DNA of 64,000 nt, from NCBI GenBank assembly GCA_013397845.1, contig VZTG01001086.1:128997-192996 (forward strand), given 5' to 3'. The notes under the pieces were generated by a model. It searched no databases. It was not told where the DNA came from and saw only the letters and a list, made by a program, of their open reading frames with translations. Positions 13,279 through 24,944 of the stretch are shown piece after piece. The position numbers were made by a program, and so were the translations under genes. Each line of letters opens with the position of its first letter. Position 1 is the first letter of the stretch. Source of the stretch: Melanocharis versteri (lineage: Eukaryota; Chordata; Aves; Passeriformes; Melanocharitidae).

Positions 13279-13723
13279 CACACTCGTGTAGGGGCCTGCA
13301 AAGACACTGGAGAACATCTGGGGACTGACGTAGGAAAACAGGGTGGAAGACACCGCCAGAAAAATCCTGCTTGGCTGGGTGAGATCACAGCCTGTGTTTT
13401 CAGGTTGGGGGAACAGGGACAGATGGAGCCCATCTGGAGTGACATGGAGCTGCAAATGAGAGACTTTCTCCCTTTTCAGTGCCCTTTTTCACGAGCTTTC
13501 TCAGGGTTCTCCCTCCAGCTGCTTTCACAGGACATCCCTGGACTGAGGAAGCAAATTTTCTGGGCTTCTGGACTCCAGGTCTCATCTTGTGGCCATGAGA
13601 CCCCAGGCTGGAGGAGACAGAGGAGGCCCAAGGATGGAGGGATGTGCCCCAGGTGACACACAGGATACCTTAGATACCAGAAAGACCTCCCTGGGATGCA
13701 GTAGGCAAACCACACCACGTCCA

Positions 13724-13838
13724 ATCCTTTTTATTTTTAATTCTTGCTTTTGAGCGGCTTGAACTGCGGCCATCACTGGGAGAGCCTGTGCAGCGGGCGG
13801 CTGCAGCTGCTGGGTTTCCCCGCTGCCAGCAGTGGGGA
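13724..13838 (+). repeat. Direct duplication, copy 1, ending at single N
   Basis: It starts CAATCCTTTTTATTTTTAAT and ends GCTGCCAGCAGTGGGGA, immediately before N 13839. It contains about 45 bases that copy 2 lacks. Confidence 0.85.
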
Positions 13839-13839
13839 N
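13839..13839. other. Single N at duplication joint
   Basis: One N exactly between two direct copies, as at 46555. Confidence 0.85.
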
Positions 13840-13842
13840 ACG

Positions 13843-13913
13843 CAATCCTTTTTATTTTTAATTCTAGCTTTTGAGCGTCTTGAACTGGATTTCCCCGCTG
13901 CCAGCAGTGGGGA
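13843..13913 (+). repeat. Direct duplication, copy 2
   Basis: CAATCCTTTTTATTTTTAAT to GCCAGCAGTGGGGA. The same ends as copy 1 but about 45 bases shorter, with single-base differences. Confidence 0.85.
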
Positions 13914-14464
13914 TGTGTCTCAAATCAGAAGCAGGTTTCTGTCGGGAGCTGTCGCCCTGCTCCCAGGATGACTCGGCAGACACCACTTCACTGCTCGGCC
14001 TTTGCTGCACCTCGTGGCAGCTCCTCCTTCCCGCCTCAGTGGTAGATGACAGCAGCTGTCTAAAAGAGCAGCTTCCCTTTTCATACGGATGGGAAGTGAA
14101 GCTCATTTAGCGAAGAGAGGTCACCCACCAAATGATGAGGCCCTGCCCTAAAGCTCAAAGCACTCCACTGACACCGTCCTCTTCTTCCCCAGCCCCAAGC
14201 CTGATCAGCTCTACCTCCATCCCCTGCCCTTAGCTGGAGGAGAACTGGGAAGGGAAAATCTGAACTGGCAAGGGGGAAGTTTGGCAAATCTGCGAGGGCT
14301 TCCTCATTTCTGTGTCTCTGAGAGCAGGCACTCATGGCTGAGGCCTGCTGGGCTGGGTGTCTGTCCTCATGGTCTTCAGAGTCACCCAGGCTTGGAGGGT
14401 GCCAGGGGATGGTGCCAGGCTCTTTTCAGTGGTGCCCAGCCACAGGATGAGCAGCAGTGGCCAT

Positions 14465-14745
14465 AAAATAACCACAGGAAGTTCCACCTCGACCATGAGG
14501 AAGAAATTCTTTATGCTGAGGGTATCAGAGCACTGAAACAGCTGGCCAGGGAGGGCGTGGAGTTTCCTCTCTGGAGGCATTCCAAACCCACCTGGATGTG
14601 CTCCTGTGTCATGTGTTACAGGTGATCCCGCCTTAGCAGGAGGGTTGGACTGGGTGATCTCCAGAGCCCCCTTCAAATCCCAAACTATTCTGGGATTCTG
14701 TGATTCTGGGATTCTGGGATAAGTAGATTCTGAGATTCCGTGCTG
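14465..14745 (+). mobile_element. CR1 LINE fragment, variant tail
   Basis: Forward copy of a different subfamily: GGAAGTTCCACCTCGAC, GGTTGGACTGGGTGATCTCC, ending in an expanded run of ATTCTGGG/ATTCTGTG octamers (about 14692-14745). Confidence 0.85.
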
Positions 14746-17700
14746 ACCCTCCAGGGTGATGGACACGGTGTGACCCCCGCAAGGACTTGCAGGCCCCTGT
14801 GTATGGCCCAGACAGCCTTGCAGCCCTCCGTGGGGTTGTCTTCCTTTGTCAGGAGCACAGTGGCAGAGCCAAGGCTGATTCCCATCCCATGTTTCCAGAG
14901 AGGGCACCAGGCACGTGCACCCTGGAGCAGCCACCCCCACCTCACACAGCATCGTGTCCTCAGCCACCCTCTTTTTGTCCTTGTGTCCTGTGGCTGGTAA
15001 AGGTCTTCTGCCATGACCTCAGCTCAGATCTGCCCCATGAAGCTTTTCCTCCTGTAAACAACATCACCAGCGTGAGGTGACCTTTAGCTTGTGCATCACA
15101 CCCGGCAGATGTCGGCTCGTGTTTGTCCTGCTCGGTGGGGGCAGCTGAAGTGTAAACGATGTGAGGTCTTCCCAGCCTCGAGCTGGCTGTGACCAAGCAT
15201 CCTCTTCCCTCCTGCTGCCACGTACGACGCAAAGATGACGCCATGCAATTACCCACAGAGGTGTACGTGGTGGTTTTTGGGGGCCTCGTGTCTGCAACGG
15301 CTTAAGAAAATACACTGAAAAAACCCCGGAGGAGCCAGCTCGTCACACACCCGCCATGGGAAGCGTCTGTAGAAACAAATCATGCTTCTTATACAACATT
15401 TATCTCCCAGGATAGAGTTTCAGTCTCTCAATTGAATATGCTGAGGCAAAGTGAGAAAGTCACTTCCTCAGAGCCACCCACAAGTCCCTGACCAGGTCTT
15501 CATTCGTTAGACCACGCTGGTATGGTTGAGTAGGTTCATAGAGGGATGGGGCTGCTGGAACAAGATGTGTTTCATCAGAAAAAGGTCTTTTTTTAGTCAC
15601 AGAGAGGAAAGATCATTGCAAAGCCAGTTTATTGGGTTGTTTCCTAAAATGTGGTGGTTGACATAGTGGAAGCACAATCCATTCACAGTCATTTTCGCTG
15701 TTTTTAATGACAGCTGTTAATAGCCTGTGGCATTTGCTGGGGTTTGTGTCTGGATTCTCTTTGTGTTTCTTGCCTTCCTCATTGCTATTTTCATTGGCCA
15801 GGTTGTCTGGGAAGTGCAACTCCCACCCCCTCCCAGGTGATCATTTTTATATTCAAAATAGAGCAAGGAATCCTTAGGGGGGGAGAAAAGAGTCAGTTCT
15901 GACACAAAGACCTGATTAAAAAAAGAAAGCCCATTAAAAGCATTTGCAAAACCAGGCTGCTCCTGCGATCCGGGGGTGTAAAGCTGTCGGTCCCATGGAT
16001 GGTGTGGATGTTGTGGAAGCCAGAGGCCTCTGAAAGAAAAATTTGGGAAGGGCCTTCAGCCCCATGGAGCATCTGTCATGGGTCCGACCAGCGGCTCGTG
16101 CGTCCTCGGATCGTGTCCCCAGGAGCAGCAGCGTAGGAAGCAGGCAAGTCAGGAACATCCCACCGCCATCCACGTTCCCCTGGGGGTGGGGAGAAGCCCA
16201 GCAGGTTTTTCTCTGTCTTCATCCACTCTCCCATCCCTCCTCGTCCCATTTCCTTTCCCCACAACCTGCGGGTTAAGGAGATGATGGAGGCGCTTCCCAG
16301 CAACTGCCGGATCCGGCACCAAGGGATGGTTTGCAGGGATGCTGTTCCCTTGGTCTGCTGCAAAAGGAGGGGAGGACAGAGAAGTGCCAGGTGTGCACAT
16401 GCTGGCACTCCCATCCTACCCAGTCCCCCAGGGCCTGGAGGGGAAGAGAGGATTTACATGTGGGGAAGGCTGGCGGGAGCTGGACACAGCTGTGATGAGT
16501 AGGGAAGTGCTCTGGCATCCCGTAGTTATTCCTGACACGCAGTTGGAGGTGCTCAGGCGGGGAATTGGAGGAGTACATCTTTCCCTGTAGCCCTTTGCCT
16601 CAGCTGAGGGTGGTGGGAGGGAGCATCATTTCCCCTGAGACCTGATCCAAGGAATCGAATTGCTGAGCACCAGCCTGCCAACGGCTTCATTTCTCCTCTT
16701 GGCCCTATGAAATGCTGTCCTCTTCCTAGGAAAAGTCATCGCCTGGGATGCAGGGCCTCCAGGAAGGGCCTTTCCCAGGGCAGAAGTTTGGGTGGCCACA
16801 TACAGAGGTGTGGAGGAGCAGCCCATCCATCTCCTCGTGTTCTCAGGGCTGGGAGGGCCAGGACCTCCCCAAATCCCCACAGATTCCTGTGATGTGTCCC
16901 CCAGGTGCTGTGAAATGGAGCTTCAGGGATCCTGGCCGAGGGACCATGGCCTGTGCCCACTTCCATAGGGTTTGGATGTCAGATAGGGGTGGCCTGCAGA
17001 GGGGATTTCTCCCTGCTGTGCTCCAACTCACCCAGGACTCATCCACAATTTGGCCCACGCCACCACTGGGCAGAGTGAGGTTTGAGTTGAAATTTGGGTT
17101 GAAATTTCAGGCACTGCAGGAACTTCTGACAGGAAATGCAGTTTTGCCATAAAACCCGTCATACCTGATGAATCATGGAGCTGCTTCAGGTACCCAAAGA
17201 GATGTGCCTGCTCTCCTCCTTCTTAGCCATTCCGGTGCATCCCACATCTCCCAAGTCCTGCAGAGACATTCCCAGCAGACATCTCACCTGGCTGCCCGGG
17301 CTGAGCTCATGAGGGAAGCATGAAGGGAGGTGAGATAAGCAGCCTGCCCTCTCGCTTTTCCCCTCTCCAAGACCTTGATCCCTGGCTCTGTTTCCTGGCC
17401 CTCAGCCTCCTGCAGCCCAGCCCAGCATCCGTCGGCTTCCAGCGGGATGCAAAGCTCAATGTAAGCAGCCATTTTTCCTGCAGACAGATGTTTTGATTAG
17501 GGAATGACCACTCTGGCAACAGGAGGCTGTTTTCTTCTTCTGGAATGAGCAAGAAGCTTTTATTATCTTCTTCTCTTTTATTTTTTTTTAATTCCCTGTC
17601 AAAAAACTTTCTGCGTCTGTTTAAACTCAAGGTCCTGGAAATCTGTGCGTTCCCAGCTCACAGCCTCACACAACCTCACACAGCCTTCTCTCATGGATTG

Positions 17701-18446
17701 TCCCAGCTCTTCAGAAAGGCCTGGAACAGATGGATTTTCTGCTTGGTTCGTTTGCTTGGGCCAGGTTCACCTGCAAAGAATGGCCCAAGAAAAATGGTAG
17801 ATTTAGGGCAGATATAAATTGTAATGGAAATGGAAAGCTGGCTTGGATTGCAGCAGGAGATCCTAAAACAAGCCAGTGGGCTTCAGTCTCTTTCCTGAAA
17901 TGTGTACCCCTCAGTTAGGGATAAATCACAGGACCACAAAACTCCCAGATTTGTTGTCCGTCTGTCCTGGGTGGCAGGGAACGGATATTTCCAAGACAAT
18001 TTGGCCACACTGGCTGTGCTCAAGACTGGGACCTGGACAGGGAAGTGGGATGCACTGGAGTGGGGAAGGAGGAGGATGGGGCCAGCAGGAGGCACCCAGA
18101 GCTGCTTTGGGGTTCTTTGGGTGTTAGAGGTTTTATGACAGACCAGCACCAACATCAGCACCTCACCTCAGAGAGAGAGCCTGGCTGTTCCTGAGGTTCT
18201 TTACCTTCCCCCAAGGACCTTTAACATGGACCAGAGTGTTTGGGGAGTCCTCATTGCACAAATACAACCTGGTATCCACCAAAGATCAGGGCTGGAATGG
18301 GGTCTGAACACTGCCAGTAGGATATTCCCAGCTCTCCAGCGAGCATGCAACATGCAAACCCAGCATCTGCTTCACTCCCCAGCAAGAACCACGATGCTTC
18401 TTGCTCTGGGCTCTCCAGCTCTTCACAGGGACTTCCTGCAGTGCCG
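14741..18446. other. Unique non-coding sequence, moderately GC-rich
   Basis: About 3.7 kb without recognised repeats or exons. Many short open frames occur on both strands, as expected from the GC-rich composition. No product can be assigned. Confidence 0.5.
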
Positions 18447-18593
18447 GAATCATGGAATCACAGAATGGTTTGGATTGGATTGGAATGGACCTTAAAGCCA
18501 TGGGCAGGGACACCTTCCACTAGACCAGGTTGCTCCAAGATTCATCCAACCTGGCCTTGAATAATTCCAGGGATGGGGCAGCCAGAGTTTGGC
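18446..18593 (-). mobile_element. CR1 LINE fragment with internal deletion
   Basis: A reverse CR1 end in which ATTGGATTGG is locally repeated and about 20 bases are missing before CCATGGGCAGGGACACC. Confidence 0.88.
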
Positions 18594-19711
18594 CACCGTG
18601 TCACGGAGGATGGTGGCCACAGCCTCCACCTTCTGCCTCTGAGAAAGTCCTTGTGCATGGTTTCAGTGCTCTTTATAGCACAGCGCGTTGGTTCGGAGTT
18701 GTCTTCTTACCTCCTCTTAGCAACAAAGCCGCAAATTATTTCAAAATATGAGCTAAAACGGACTTGACCGAAACCCAGCAGAAGTAGAAAACGGTCACAG
18801 CAAAAACCGTTTCAGTAGCAAATCTTCCTTCTTATTTAAGGAGTTGATCCACCAAGATCTTCAGTAATTCTTCAGTTTTGTGTCTTGCAAAGCAATCCAA
18901 GGGTGGCAGGTCAGGAAATGTTCTGAAGAGCTTTTTTATTGAGGGAAAAGGGAATTGAACGCATCTGTGATGTGCTGAGAGCCTTAGGAAATTTATTTTT
19001 ACTGAACTTTTTTGCTCCTCATTGATGTAAAAATGCAAATCTGGAATACTTAAATTATTGCATCTGAAGTGAATTGATTTCAGCAATTCTTTCAGGATGA
19101 GGGACTTGCAAAGAGAAATTCAGCTTTTAAAACCCTTCATAATGGGCTAGATCCGCATTTTCAAAGTAATTTTTTTAGAGTTTCTGAACCCATTTCCTTT
19201 TAAAAATGTGTCCTTAAAAAAAGAGACATTCTTAAGTTTTAAAATGAATTGAAATATCTGTTCTTGGTGAACTGTTACAACACTTTGTTGCACCCACCAC
19301 AGAATCTGGATGGAAAAGGGGCTCATTTTGTGATTTCTGTAGGCTTAGGGGTTTTTTTGGAGCTGCCCTCAGAGTGAAACTCTATTGGCTTGCTTGGCTA
19401 TTAACCTCTTTTTCCATGGCAGTTTCATGGGGTTGAGGCAAATGGTGAGCCAAGACTTCTGCTTTTCTGCTCGATTTGGTCTTGTTTCCTTTCCTGCACC
19501 CGCCCATGCAATTCCAAGGCTGCCTGTCAGTGTCCTCCACATCCCTCTTGCAGAAAGTGCTGGATTCACACCAGAAACCACTTTGCATCTCTCTTGCCCT
19601 GGTAGAGGAAAGCAGCCAATGGCAGTAGGTGGTGCAGGGCTGCTCAGTGTAAAAATGAGATGGGCAAAGGTTTGAAATGACAGAACCCGAGGCAATGGCG
19701 TGAAACTGAGT

Positions 19712-19965
19712 CCAGGGAGGGTTGGGTTGGATATCAGGGGAAGGTTCTTCCCCCAGAGGGTGGTGGGGCACTGGAACAGCTCCCCAGGGAATGGGCACAG
19801 CCCCAAGGCTGCCGGAGCTCCAGGAGTGTTTTGACAACGCTCTCAGGGAGGCACAAGGTGGGATTGTTGGGATGTCTTGGGTAGGGCCAGGAACCAGATT
19901 GATGATCCTCATGGGTTCCTTCCAACGTGGGATATTCTGCAATTCTCTGATCTTCAGAAGAGCTC
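19712..19965 (+). mobile_element. CR1 LINE fragment, divergent
   Basis: Forward copy with GGTTGGATATCAGGGGAAGG, GGTGGTGGGGCACTGGAACA and a degraded tail TGCAATTCTCTG. More diverged than the common subfamily. Confidence 0.8.
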
Positions 19966-20283
19966 CCTTTTTTGACCCATTCCTGCAGGAACATTTGCAC
20001 CTGCATCCACCTCCCTCCAGCCAAAATGTCACCTCAGCTACCTGTCTGAAGGTTGTTAAAATCACATTCTCTCATCCCCTGACGGGGGCACTCAGTACAT
20101 TTTGGAGGTTCTGCCCATGCATCCTGTGTTCCTGTGACCTGCACACCTGTCCCACAAATTCAGGGCTGGCTGCACCACAGAGCTCCTTGTCCTGGTGTCT
20201 GTCGGCTTCTTCAGCTTGGCTCTTCCAGGAACACCTCTGCCTCAAACATTTTTTACTCATGACTTAGCAGCATCCTAGCTGGA

Positions 20284-20386
20284 CTCATAAAGCTGTAGAA
20301 TATCCTGGGCTGTAAGGGGCCTGTAAGGACCATTGAGTCCAGCTCCTGGACCTGCACAGGACCACCCCAAGAATTCCATCATTTTG
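20284..20386 (-). mobile_element. CR1-like tail fragment
   Basis: GTAGAATATCCTGGGCTG..AAGGACCATTGAGTCCAGCTCC..GCACAGGACCACCCC is a reverse CR1 3' end of the subfamily whose tail is also carried by the SINE at 21757. Confidence 0.75.
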
Positions 20387-20427
20387 TTTCTGAAGCTGTT
20401 TTTTGCTAAATTTTTTTACGCATATCA

Positions 20428-20712
20428 AATCATAGAATCCCAGAGTGCTTTGGGGTTGGAAGGGACCTTAAAGCTCATCCCATTCCACCCGCTGCCATGG
20501 GCAGGGACACCTTCCACTATCCCAGGTTGCTCCAAGCCCCTTCCAGCCTGGCCTTGGACACTTCCAGGGATCCAGGGGCAGCCACAGCTTCTCCGGGCAA
20601 CCTGTGCCAGGGCCTCACCACCCTCACAGGGAAGAATTTCTTCTGCATACCAGACCTAAATTTCCCCTCTTTCAGTTTAAACCCATTGCTCCTTGTCCTA
20701 TCACTACATTCC
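20428..20712 (-). mobile_element. CR1 LINE fragment
   Basis: A reverse copy of the common subfamily, from ATCATAGAATCCCAGAGTGC to the TCCTTGTCCTATCACT segment. Confidence 0.9.
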
Positions 20713-21756
20713 CTGATGAAAAGGCATATGGAAAAAACTTTGTATTGCCTTAAAACTTTTTTCTTCTGCTTTGGTTTTGGTCACTTTAAGAAGAACTTGT
20801 TTTATTAAGTTGCAGGCTTGAGGAAAATAGTTTCCCCCCCCTCTTAGTTATTAAATAAACCCAATATTTTTAGATGTTAAAAACTATAAATTTGCAAAAG
20901 GAAATTTCCATGCTTTTCTGAGTTATTGTATTCTCCGGGGCACTCCTTTCCATTGGAAAAAAAGTAAAAACAGAGTGGGAGAACTACTCTGAGTGGCTTT
21001 TCTCATTTCTTTTTCTTGTGAAGATAATTTTTAGAAGCACTAATCAGAAGTGGGAACGCATTGGCACAACATACATTCAACTCAGCCGTCTTCATTTTTG
21101 AAAATAAAATTACTTTTTAGGAATTGAACAATTCCACCTTCAATTCCAGCTGTGAAATGGGAACCAGCAGCTCGCTGTATCCAACAACATTTGTCTGCAG
21201 GACCGTTTTGGGGTTTTGTAAAGCACCTGCTGACCCGAAGGCTGGTGGCGTTGGCTGCCGAAGGTGTCAGAGGCAACTGGGAGAGTGGGATTGGTGGATT
21301 TTGTAGGGACTGTGAATCCCCAGAGCTGTTCTAAGCCCTTCTGTGCGTGGGTGGGAGTGAGTGACCTTTGTGGGAGGCTTGAGCCGAGATGGGCCGTGTT
21401 GTTCCCCTCTCTGAGCTGCTTTTGCCCGCCTGTGTCTCCAACACGTGTGTGGGGATAAAGCTGAGCCTGTGCAAGTGTGCAGAGAGGTGTTTCCAGTCTC
21501 AGCAGGGTGCAGAAAGGGCTGCAGTGTCCTCACGGGGGTGCACAGGTCAAGTCGTGGTCCCCACTCCTCTCAAACCCTACGAGAGAAGCCACAAGCCCCT
21601 GGTGGGACTTGCTGAGGTTGATGTTCCTCCAGGCCTTTGCCATTCTGCCCCACTAGTGCCGTCCCTGGGTGTCGGAGTAGTTGAAAGAAGATTCTTGGCC
21701 TACTGGGAGAAGTAGGACACGGTGACGGTGTGCATGATTATGATTAGCATTTCATA

Positions 21757-21884
21757 TAGAATCACAGAATATTCTGATTTGGAAGGGACCCACAAGGATC
21801 ATCAAGTACAACTCTTAATTGGATGGCCCATACAGGGATCAAACCCATGACCTTGGTGTTATTACCACCATGCTCTATAGCTAA
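21757..21884 (-). mobile_element. tRNA-Ile-derived SINE with CR1-like tail (TguSINE1-like)
   Basis: Read on the minus strand, the head matches most of tRNA-Ile: GAGCATGGTGGTAATAAC, then CACCAAGGTC and the B-box GGTTTGATCC, ending TGTATGGGCC. About eight bases of the D-arm/A-box are missing, so it cannot be a working tRNA gene. The remainder is a CR1-type 3' tail ending in ATTCTGTGATTCTAT. By family knowledge, this combination is TguSINE1, described from passerines and mobilised by CR1. It is the strongest clue to the host lineage. Confidence 0.82.
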
Positions 21885-24841
21885 TACAATAAATATTGCC
21901 AATAAATATCTAAATAACAAATCCATCATCTATAGCGATGGTTAGAGTGTCACCAGGTCTCCTGTTGAGTCATGAGACCTCCTCGCTTTCTAAACTGCTC
22001 AAAGAAATCTAAGTATGGCTCACTCCACTTAGTCTCAGATTTGGTCAACAGCCTGTGACTAAAGGATTACAATATAAGCAAGTTCAGCTAGAAATGTACA
22101 GATTTTCATTTTTTGGTCTTGCAGAATTCATAATTGCAGAGTGCCTATGGAGCTACTTTAGGACTTATCTCTGTATTTTGACCGTATCTGAGAGCTTTTA
22201 CTCACCCATCCAAAAGTGAATGTTTCCCATCTTTGGGCTGGATGTCCTGCAGGTGTCCCTGCCAGGGTGAAGATCCATCCAGATGCTGCCTTTCATCTTG
22301 GAAGACCAGTCGGTCCAGTTGGCCCAGTCTCCAACAGCATTTTTTACCCTTTTGCAGGCCCCAAAATCATGGCAAACATATTACTATTATTATTATTAAT
22401 TATGTATGTCGTTAATTATGTGATCACCTGATGTTCTTGTGTTTGGATGAACTACATTGCTGGAGATAGAGCAGAAGCGGAGAGGGAGGATGTGTGTGGG
22501 AGGATATATTTGAAGTCCCAAATATCTTTCGTTGCCATCACGCATTGAGAGCAACTGAAAACCCCAAAAGATTCGTCCATGATCCCGTAGATGATCTGCC
22601 TATCCTCTCATAAGATCATCCTTGTGACATGACTGACAGTCAAAGCAAATTGCTGACTCATGCTGTATCTCACATTCCCTAAATCTGCCAGAAATATGGC
22701 AATTGCATGAATTATCCCTCATTTGGGAGCAGAGCATATCAAAGATCCCAGGATTTTCCACTGAGACTATAACAAGAACCACAGATTGATGTCCAACATG
22801 TAGATGGATTTTCTGTCTTTCACGGCTGGTAATGAGTGATATCTAAAACTTGTCCATCATCTATGTCCATCCATTATGATACCTTGCTGTGCCATGGGTA
22901 AAAAGAAAATTCTAGCCACTCTCACGGCAAAAAAACACTTGATCTGGAATCAGAAATCCTGGCACAAAGCTGTGTATGGAAGAGCAGGAAAAGTTCCCCT
23001 AATAAATCATGTGCCATTGCACCACCAGATCTGCTAAGCAGAGCAAGCCCTGGGTGCAACCTGGAGGCTGCCAAATGGAAATGAAATTGCTGCAGGAACT
23101 GCTCTGGTTGATTTAATAGGTGAAACTCCCCCTCCGACTGTGCTGTCAGTGCCTGGAGTGGAGCTGAGGCCTGGAGACAGATGGATGGGCCATCTGTAAG
23201 CTCAGGTCAAAGGAAATATCAGAGATGAAAAAGTTTTGGATGGGGGGAAAATGTGTATCAGGCTATCCTGAAATATTTCACCAATTCCTTCCATTTTTCT
23301 CTTTATCAGTGATAATAAAAATGAGGCAGAAGGGAGAAAACATTTTAAAAAATAACACCTTAAAATATTGTGATGGCTCCAGTAGAAACCTCATTTCAGA
23401 GTCCCAGATTTTGAAATATTAGTTCTGTGCTAGAAAGCAAAAAAAAAAAAAAAAAGCTGCTTTTACTGGAATATTTTTCCCTGTGAATCTGGTTTGCTGG
23501 GAGCTTTTCTGAACACACTGGTTGGAGTCTGACTACCACAACGCAATGCCAGACTGACATTTGGGGATTGTCCCTGAGCCTGAGGTCCCTGATCCTCCAT
23601 GATCACTGCAGACCTTGAGGTATTTTGGCAAGAATAGGAGTCAACGTGTCTCTGCACAGCTATGAGTATTCAGGGTTTGGATTTTGGGGGTTTTGGGCAT
23701 GTAGCCCACACCTTCCAATGCCTTTGGTTCAAAGCAGGGGCTGGGGCAGACTTTGGCACTGGATGTTGCACTTCAGCAATGCTGCCTTCATCTGCTCCTT
23801 CATTTTTGAGGCTCCAAGCAGAGTTTGGCCATTTTGGCTACCCAGACCCATTATTATCCTTGAATTCCTGACCGGAGTGGAAATTACATTTCTAGGATGA
23901 AAGTCAAACAGTCCTCAAGCCCAAGTTTGGAAACCTTAATGAAGACCAGATGATGATCCATGATTCGTTTGATTCATTTGTGTCTGGCCATCCTTGAGGT
24001 GTCCAGGAGGTCTGAGACATGCATAGGGCATAGGGAAACCTAATCCATGATTTCTGGGAGAACCACACCTCGTGAAAACCCAGAGAACATCAAAAAGTAC
24101 CAGAGTATTGCAGATGGATGAGACAAGCCCTCAGCCCCCACTTTACAGGCAGGATGGATGCAAGCTACACCACATTCCTTGAACTTCTTACAGTGTTCCA
24201 AAGGGCCAAAGAGCTCCTGTGGCTTCCTGGACAATCCAAGTGTGAGCTTGTGCTGCTGAAACGTGAGGAGCAGCGGGCCTGGTTCCGTGCATGGCGCGGC
24301 CGCATCCGCGCGCTGCCCTTGCTGCGTGGGAGGGGCACGAGCTGCAGAAAGCTCTGAGCAGCCTGAGGCGACTCCTTCTTGGGCCAGGGACTGTGTGACC
24401 CTCCTGAAGCCCTGGTGCAGCTGAACGGCCCAGCACAGAGCTATTGATGAACCCATCTTTGTCCCTCTGGCATCACCTGGCTCTGGAGCAGGTTCAGTAT
24501 CAGATGAGCTGGAGAGGGGGCATATCCAAAGCAGTCATTTGTGCCTCTTTTTTTTTTTTTTTTTTTTCTGGTAACTTGCAGTGTCTGTCTGAACCTCATT
24601 TGCAAAGTGTGAAACACCAGAGTCATGTGGGAACAGAAACTGTGGGCTTCACAAGGTCCAAGGTAGCTGGAGGACTGTAGACAGGATGGTTTTAGACTCC
24701 TCTCTTCACTGTCCCATCGTCCTGCATTCTGATCTTCTCCAGCTTGTTCTTCATGAATGCAAAGAATGTTTTGTCCCTCAGTGCCTGAACTTTTCCCCAA
24801 GAGCAGTCTCATTGAAAAACGATTTCTGCTCTTCCCTCCAG
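21885..24841. other. AT-rich non-coding sequence just upstream of BLK exon 2
   Basis: It lacks CR1 tails. It contains an ATT-rich microsatellite at about 22380-22400, a 16-base A run near 23440, a T run near 24549-24567, and a short CpG cluster with a NotI site (GCGGCCGC, about 24296-24303). The part 22000-23150 has the look of old mobile-element sequence, but I cannot name a family. Confidence 0.45.
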
Positions 24842-24944
24842 GATGGGGCTGTTTGGCAGCAAAAATCAGCTGATGCCCAATGAGAAACCCACTTCTGGAG
24901 GCAACCCAAAAACCAGGGGCAAACCTCCTCCTGCCCCACCCAAG
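24842..24944 (+). CDS. BLK: BLK exon 2: start codon, myristoylation signal, unique region
   Basis: The acceptor ends at 24841, the ATG is 24843-24845, and the donor gtaagc begins at 24945 (phase 0). It encodes residues 1-34. The start MGLFGSK fits N-myristoylation at Gly2 with Ser6. There is no Cys3, so dual palmitoylation as in LCK or FYN is not expected. A proline run (28-33) closes the exon. Intron 2 (24945-26921) contains one CR1 copy and a weak CR1-tail remnant, otherwise unique sequence. Confidence 0.92.

Noticed and set aside
14332..14967. A 211-codon minus-strand open frame
   Set aside because: Largely the reverse complement of a CR1 3' end with its ATTCTGGG tail.
21820..21884. A functional tRNA-Ile gene
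   Set aside because: The A-box/D-arm is deleted, the acceptor stem is incomplete, and a CR1-like tail is attached; it is a SINE.
22600..22782. A Cys-rich 60-codon minus-strand frame
   Set aside because: No zinc-finger or knuckle spacing is consistent, and it is too short in AT-rich unique DNA to support a protein.
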